Assembly: GCA_027618625.1 (NCBI GenBank) | Contig: JAQCER010000004.1 | Coordinates: forward strand, 1-19,204 | Length of the DNA: 19,204 nt | Direction: 5' to 3' | Source of the DNA: Verrucomicrobiota bacterium | Lineage (GTDB): Bacteria; Verrucomicrobiota; Verrucomicrobiia; Verrucomicrobiales; DEV007 | Shown here: positions 14,584-19,204 of the stretch, piece after piece | How positions within the stretch are numbered: the stretch's first letter is position 1 | Layout: each line of letters starts with the position of its first letter | Position numbers and translations under genes: made by a program | Notes under the pieces: model-generated | Database searches by the model: none | What the model was told of the DNA's origin: nothing | What the model saw: only the letters and a program-made list of their open reading frames with translations

Positions 14584-17500
14584 TCAGGGCAATCATGGAT
14601 TCTACCGCCGGGAGCAGCGGCTTCAGTTGTGTTGAGTTCTGTGCAATGAGGACATCGGTGAGTGCCCCCGCGTGATGTGTGGCCGAACTCATGATCGCCG
14701 CCAGCATCCAATGGTTACCACCATGGCGCGCGAGCAAAGCACCGAGGAGTTCGCCAGCTTTCGGCTCTGAGAACTCGCCCGCGGAAGACGCAAGTTGGAG
14801 AAGGACCGACAAGTCTTCTCCTGCCAGATCCATAGCTTCCATGTCCACCAGCAAACGTGCCCTCCCTTCACTCAACCGGATCGCCTCCCGCCGCACAGGG
14901 GCGGTCGGATCTTTAAGCGCAGCGCGCAGGACATCGTCATCCAGTTGCCCGATCCCGTCCAGGACAGCGAGAGCGTGCAGGCGGGCAGCCGGGCGTTGAC
15001 CTGATCGCACCAGATTTACCAGAGATGCTTTGGCGGAATCCTCCACAGTCGCACTTTGCAACAACTGTTGATGCACGAGATCCCGCAGTTCGCCGTTTTC
15101 AGAACCTAACAGAGCCACTAAATCGGGAACATTCATCCCCGCTATGACGGGAACCTTCCTTGGAGTGGTTCCACGTTTCACCACCCGATAGATGCGCCCG
15201 CGATCGTGACCAGCACGCAGATCCAGTTTTTCTTCCCATTCTGGGGGAATCCACTCCGGATGTTCGATGACATGACGATACATATCGACCACATAAAGTG
15301 CGCCATCGGGGCCGGTGAGAGCAGTCACCGGTCGGAACCAGTTGTCGGTTGAAGCAAGAAACTCGCTCTGCTGTTCTTCATCTGGACGCCGCGCTTTGAA
15401 GGTGTAGCCGTCTGGCGACACTACCTGGCGATAAACCAGATTGTGAACGGGCTCGCAAATGAACGCGTTGCCGTAGAGATCCTCACCCAGCAGGGTATCG
15501 CGGTAAATGCCTGCGCCACACGCGGACGTGATGCGATTTGCGGTGTGGTAGTCATTGAAGCGCTCGATCGTCGGGCTGGCGGGATAAACCTGTGGGTGCA
15601 GCTCCGGATCCGTGATTCTAATGCTCGGAGATGGCGTCGCCACATGTGGATTACGCCGCAGATAGTGGTCATGTAAGACATAGTGCCACAGCGGAAAGGA
15701 ATTGTTGCAACCGAACCAGTTGCCCCAGTCGTCGCGCGGACGGCTGAATTGAGTCATGCCTGACTGCGCATCCAGGGTTCCCGTATCCAGACGCAGCCTC
15801 ACGTCGCGACCACTGATATTCGCGGTTTCGCCAGTCTTCAGACTGCGGACTTCGCCACCGCTGTCGCCATTGGCAATGTAGATCCAATTGTCCAGCCCCC
15901 ATACCAGACCATTGGCCAGATGCTGCGGGTTTCCTGTGAGGAATCCATCATAGAGCACTTCCCGTGTATCGCACAAACCGTCGCCGTTGACATCACGGGC
16001 AAAGAGAAGATTAGGCACCGCAAGAACCAGGACCCCGTCTTTCCAGGGCATCACCCCACTGGGATAGGCGAGGCCTTCCAGGAAAAGGGTCGACTTCTCG
16101 TAGTTGCCGTCACCGTCGACATCTTCGAGGAAGCGCACTCGGCCATCGGGCTTGCCTTTGCCGTCTTCACCGAGCGGATAATCGCCCATTTCCACTACCC
16201 ACAACTTGCCGTCCGCTCCCCACGCGATGTCGATCGGGTCCATCACCAATGGCTCCGCAGCGACCAGCTGGACTTCGAATCGGTCGTGCGTGCGCATGGT
16301 GGCGAGGGCACGATCGGCCGGTGTGGGTTGCAGATTGACGACCGCTTCTGGCTTTGTCAGGGCAGTGGCAAGTTGCTCAAATGTGCGCTGCTCAACCACC
16401 GTATTCCCCTTCACCGTATCCTCATTCTGCACGAACATTCTGCCGGCCTTGAACCAGGTGCCATTGTCACTGCCATCTTCTCGGACGATCATCGGGATCC
16501 CCTGATCAGCAGGGAAGTCACCACGCGTTCCCGACAGTCCGCCCACTGCCCATCCTGCATCCATCGATACCCAAAGATGCACGCTGTAGCGCTCGTGGTT
16601 GGAAAAGACCACGTCGTCGTGGCCGTCTCCATTCACATCAGCGAAGCGCAGTCCGGCGTCCTTGCCATCGGGAGTGGTGGCACTGGTTCGATAGGGCAAC
16701 GTGAACGGCAATCGCTGCCAGCCTTCTCCTTCTTTCCGATAGACGCCCGGGCCGTCTGCATGGCCGGAAACGACCTCGTCAACGCCATCACCGTCCAGAT
16801 CCTTGAAGACAATAGGGCTGGCCTGCTCGGGTCGCACCGCCACCTCCATGAAGCCATCGGCATCGCCATCCAGGATCGCGATTTGCTCATTCGTTTTGCC
16901 AGATGCGGGATCGCGGATCGGAGTGCCACCAAGAAAATTTCCCGTCAGCCTTTCCAGCGTTTCCCGCATGTTTAGAAACTTCACTTTCTTGCCATGCTTC
17001 GACACGGCGTGATCGATGAGTTCAACGATCTGATCGTTGCGAATCCAACCGTGCGGGTGAAAGACCAACGTGAACACTCCCTTCTTGATGACTGTGGCAT
17101 CGATGGCGGCCTTCATATCCGCTACGGTATCGGGATTGTTGGCGCCCTGCCTGTCCTGCGCCTCCCAGTCTGACGGAACGACGCAGGGCAACTGCCAGCA
17201 GCTGCCTCCGATCACATAAGGATACGGATAGTTTTCAATATAGTTGACGAACCCCCGGAGCTTCGGCACGTACTTTGTAAATCGGCCAGCGCCTTCGCCG
17301 ATGAGATCCGCCGGCAGCTCGGCATCGTCGGCCGTCATCAGATTGAACACGGATGAGTCGATTTGTAGAAAATTTCCGGACTCAGTGGGAACGCTGAAGA
17401 TTTCGCGATAAAAACGTGGGCTCACACTGTTCATCGAGTCACAGCATGGCATACGATAGGCGACCGGCTTCATGCCAGGGATACCTGCCAGAAGATCGAT

Positions 17501-17926
17501 GCAGTCATGCACAGTCTTCTTCGCCTGGGCGAAGTCACCGTTGTCAAGAAGTGGACAGGGATGACTGATCGTGTGCACTTCGATGCTGAGGCCTTCCTTC
17601 AGCCACGATTGCAGCTGCGGTTCCATTGGATCGACAACATTTGTGAAGATAGTCAAGGGCGCACGACCGTCGATCTCTTTGAGCCGGTTCAAAATCGGGC
17701 GACAGAACGACTCATACTTTGCCGGATCCCGCATGTCGTCGATCGATAGCAAAATGGCTGCTTCGACACCCTCTTCGCCGATCCACTGCGGGGTGATCAG
17801 CTTAGGTGAATGGAGGCCTGGCCAGTACGGGTCCACTCCTCTCCCCTCCTGGCAGCGTCCGAAAAGGGTGCCCAGCAAAATCAATCCGACAGTCGCTACG
17901 AAGGAATGGAATTTTTTCGATTGCAT
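14480..17926 (-). CDS. Secreted NodB-like deacetylase / FG-GAP / PVC membrane-bound dehydrogenase, frameshifted at its 3' end
   Basis: An 1148-residue frame with a Sec signal peptide (SKKFHSFVATVGLILLGTLF). Residues about 50-330 form a polysaccharide-deacetylase/NodB-like domain with SIDDM (Asp63, Asp64), HTISH (His118, His122) and FHPHGW; these Asp/His residues could hold the metal. Residues about 350-450 hold FG-GAP/VCBS calcium repeats (DGDADG, DLDGDGVDE, DVNGDGHDD). From about 535 comes the PVC-type dehydrogenase beta-propeller (AADPLVMDP-like start, GADGKLWVVEMGDYP, GLVWGLDNWIYIANGDSG, GPDGALYVVDMYRH), then HEAT repeats from about 950. Near 14538 (residue about 1129) homology moves to the frame of the adjacent entry, so 13138-17926 is one gene of about 1,595 residues with one extra base. 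AGGA lies 8 bases before the ATG. Probable role: periplasmic carbohydrate oxidation; substrate unknown. Confidence 0.85.
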   Translation of the reverse strand: MQSKKFHSFVATVGLILLGTLFGRCQEGRGVDPYWPGLHSPKLITPQWIGEEGVEAAILLSIDDMRDPAKYESFCRPILNRLKEIDGRAPLTIFTNVVDPMEPQLQSWLKEGLSIEVHTISHPCPLLDNGDFAQAKKTVHDCIDLLAGIPGMKPVAYRMPCCDSMNSVSPRFYREIFSVPTESGNFLQIDSSVFNLMTADDAELPADLIGEGAGRFTKYVPKLRGFVNYIENYPYPYVIGGSCWQLPCVVPSDWEAQDRQGANNPDTVADMKAAIDATVIKKGVFTLVFHPHGWIRNDQIVELIDHAVSKHGKKVKFLNMRETLERLTGNFLGGTPIRDPASGKTNEQIAILDGDADGFMEVAVRPEQASPIVFKDLDGDGVDEVVSGHADGPGVYRKEGEGWQRLPFTLPYRTSATTPDGKDAGLRFADVNGDGHDDVVFSNHERYSVHLWVSMDAGWAVGGLSGTRGDFPADQGIPMIVREDGSDNGTWFKAGRMFVQNEDTVKGNTVVEQRTFEQLATALTKPEAVVNLQPTPADRALATMRTHDRFEVQLVAAEPLVMDPIDIAWGADGKLWVVEMGDYPLGEDGKGKPDGRVRFLEDVDGDGNYEKSTLFLEGLAYPSGVMPWKDGVLVLAVPNLLFARDVNGDGLCDTREVLYDGFLTGNPQHLANGLVWGLDNWIYIANGDSGGEVRSLKTGETANISGRDVRLRLDTGTLDAQSGMTQFSRPRDDWGNWFGCNNSFPLWHYVLHDHYLRRNPHVATPSPSIRITDPELHPQVYPASPTIERFNDYHTANRITSACGAGIYRDTLLGEDLYGNAFICEPVHNLVYRQVVSPDGYTFKARRPDEEQQSEFLASTDNWFRPVTALTGPDGALYVVDMYRHVIEHPEWIPPEWEEKLDLRAGHDRGRIYRVVKRGTTPRKVPVIAGMNVPDLVALLGSENGELRDLVHQQLLQSATVEDSAKASLVNLVRSGQRPAARLHALAVLDGIGQLDDDVLRAALKDPTAPVRREAIRLSEGRARLLVDMEAMDLAGEDLSVLLQLASSAGEFSEPKAGELLGALLARHGGNHWMLAAIMSSATHHAGALTDVLIAQNSTQLKPLLPAVESMIALNAAVSPESLLPKLAKGNWGRSVSSGFQHSCCRCH

Positions 17927-17987
17927 GGCGCTATCCTATTCATCTCGCGCACAATGGGAATCACCATTTTGTGAACTCCTAGGTCCG

Positions 17988-19193
17988 CTAGTTCCGCCAG
18001 GAACCTTTGGGTGCCAAGGGCAAATTCGCGTCGGGATCCGGTTTCGATAGTATCTTCTCCTCTGAACCACGCCCCAGGATCGAGTCGATGCTGATTTCGT
18101 ACCGCTCGTCCTCGCCAGGAGGTATCGTGTGCCAGTCCCGTGCCAGAAAAGAAACGATCTCCGCCATCGGTTCCGGGGTCGGATTCTCCGGGAACCTGAT
18201 CTTCACTTGAATGAACGACGTGATCGTAGAGTCAACGCCCTCCAACGCAATTTTTTCTTTCAAATGTTCGCGATTTTCCTCTTCCACCCACGCCGTCTTG
18301 GGAGCGTAGGCGTACAACCCCAGAGTCCGGCTGCGGTTCTCGATACGAAAGCACGTATACCGGTCTTCGGTAAATTGGTAATCGTAGTAGTCATCAAGAA
18401 TCGAAACGACTCGCATCGAATAGTCCCGGACGTTAGAGCGCTCTTTCAGGACTTGCTGCCACGGCACTTCGTTGTACTCGGCGAATGCTTCCCAATCAAT
18501 CAGAAACCCATCGGGGCGCATCTCCACTTCGAACGGGAACCTCTTCCTCTTGCTGTAACCAGAGGCGACGAGAGCGCTCCTTTTGAGTGTATCTTTTTCC
18601 TCTGCAGTCAGATTTTCAAGAGATGCCCCGGAACGGAAAGCATCCTTGAGCGTAACCAGGGACAATCCGGCTTCCAACTCCATCTCCGTGCGATCGAAGA
18701 ACTCGCCGCCATCGGCTCCAAAGATTCGGACATGAACGTTGTCCCCCACTCGCGCGACGACGATCAGATTCCTCCCTTCCGTAGGCAAGTCATCAATGGA
18801 TTGCACTGACATCAACTGGACGTCGTAAACTTTTTCAAGATCGTCCTCAACGTAACAACCCCGAAAGAAGGTATTATCACGATAAGGCGTATCATACTCC
18901 AGCACAGCCCCCACTGGGAGAGGTTCTTCCCAATTCATCGTTCGGTCCTTCACCATCAGTGCAGCGACCTTGCCGGGATACCTCACATACTGCAGGCGCT
19001 CGCTGATTGAGGTCGCGAGAACAAACTTCCTGGCCACTGCCTTTGCCTTGGACATGGCTTTCGCATCGTCCAGCGAAACATCCTCAACGACGGTGGGAAC
19101 CACTTCATCTGCGTCTGAAGCAGCCCAGCCTTTCCGTGAAATGTAAGAGATCGCACCAATGATGACAAGCACCACCACTCCGAACCCCGCCAT
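17988..19193 (-). CDS. Membrane-anchored protein of unknown function with an apparent inserted module
   Basis: A 401-residue protein from ATG 19193. The frame may begin further right, beyond the window. The N-terminal hydrophobic segment GVVVLVIIGAISYI is a signal anchor. The soluble part starts with KAVARKFVLATSISERLQYVR and ends with IPPGEDERYEISIDSILGRG; both look like a PVC periplasmic family of unknown function. Residues about 131-214 differ in character: LIVVARVGDNVHVRIFGADGG, EMELEAGL, LTAEEKDTLKR. This resembles a short module that recurs widely in some bacterial genomes, and it splits what otherwise reads as a continuous domain (VEDDLEKVYDVQLM and FEVEMRPDGFLIDWEAF). The gene ends 61 bases before the dehydrogenase gene in the same direction, so they may be co-transcribed. 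Confidence 0.65.
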   Translation of the reverse strand: MAGFGVVVLVIIGAISYISRKGWAASDADEVVPTVVEDVSLDDAKAMSKAKAVARKFVLATSISERLQYVRYPGKVAALMVKDRTMNWEEPLPVGAVLEYDTPYRDNTFFRGCYVEDDLEKVYDVQLMSVQSIDDLPTEGRNLIVVARVGDNVHVRIFGADGGEFFDRTEMELEAGLSLVTLKDAFRSGASLENLTAEEKDTLKRSALVASGYSKRKRFPFEVEMRPDGFLIDWEAFAEYNEVPWQQVLKERSNVRDYSMRVVSILDDYYDYQFTEDRYTCFRIENRSRTLGLYAYAPKTAWVEEENREHLKEKIALEGVDSTITSFIQVKIRFPENPTPEPMAEIVSFLARDWHTIPPGEDERYEISIDSILGRGSEEKILSKPDPDANLPLAPKGSWRN

Positions 19194-19204
19194 CCAGCTA
19201 CCGC

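Noticed and set aside
15920..16975. Plus-strand frame of 351 codons
   Set aside because: It lies wholly opposite the conserved FG-GAP and dehydrogenase coding sequence; shadow frame.

Overview
The window looks like a chromosomal segment from a member of the Verrucomicrobia/PVC group. The main evidence is a PVC-type membrane-bound dehydrogenase (beta-propeller, HEAT repeats and a CxxCH cytochrome domain, secreted) and an adjacent HTTM-like membrane protein pair. Two halves meet at a selenocysteine tRNA gene on the minus strand (10438-10532).

Left half (about 1-10437): a genomic island, or part of one. A tyrosine recombinase with an overlapping excisionase-like HTH protein lies directly beyond the 3' end of the tRNA-Sec. 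Going left from there come an aminoglycoside-type phosphotransferase, a gene-poor stretch with hairpins, and a mobilization module. The module has a three-gene plus-strand operon (small HTH protein, ParA-like ATPase, single-pass membrane protein) divergent from a MobF/TrwC-type relaxase. The spacer between them holds a perfect hairpin and a helically phased GTTCC/GGAAC array, which make it a candidate oriT. A composite motif, TGTGATGTT-N11-GGCGAACTACGCG, precedes both divergent genes, and a weaker in-register copy precedes the ATPase gene. The relaxase has lost its helicase half: it runs tail to tail into the first 56 codons of a DUF932 gene that follows an SSB-like gene. The island is therefore probably a deleted, non-self-transmissible remnant. 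At the left edge is the N-terminal part of a NERD-domain/UvrD-type helicase with no normal start codon.

Right half (10533-19204): probably resident chromosome, all genes on the minus strand. It holds an HTTM-like integral membrane protein translationally coupled to a one-TM partner, a small tail-anchored coiled-coil protein, and a 4.8-kb secreted multidomain gene split by one frameshift (NodB-like deacetylase, FG-GAP repeats, PVC dehydrogenase propeller, HEAT repeats, cytochrome c, C-terminal beta domain). Last comes a membrane-anchored protein that seems to carry an in-frame inserted module of about 85 residues.

The most notable observations are the three-copy composite motif, the candidate oriT with its phased array, the relaxase/DUF932 deletion junction, the tRNA-Sec attachment site with a defective-looking T-arm, and the inserted module near the right edge.
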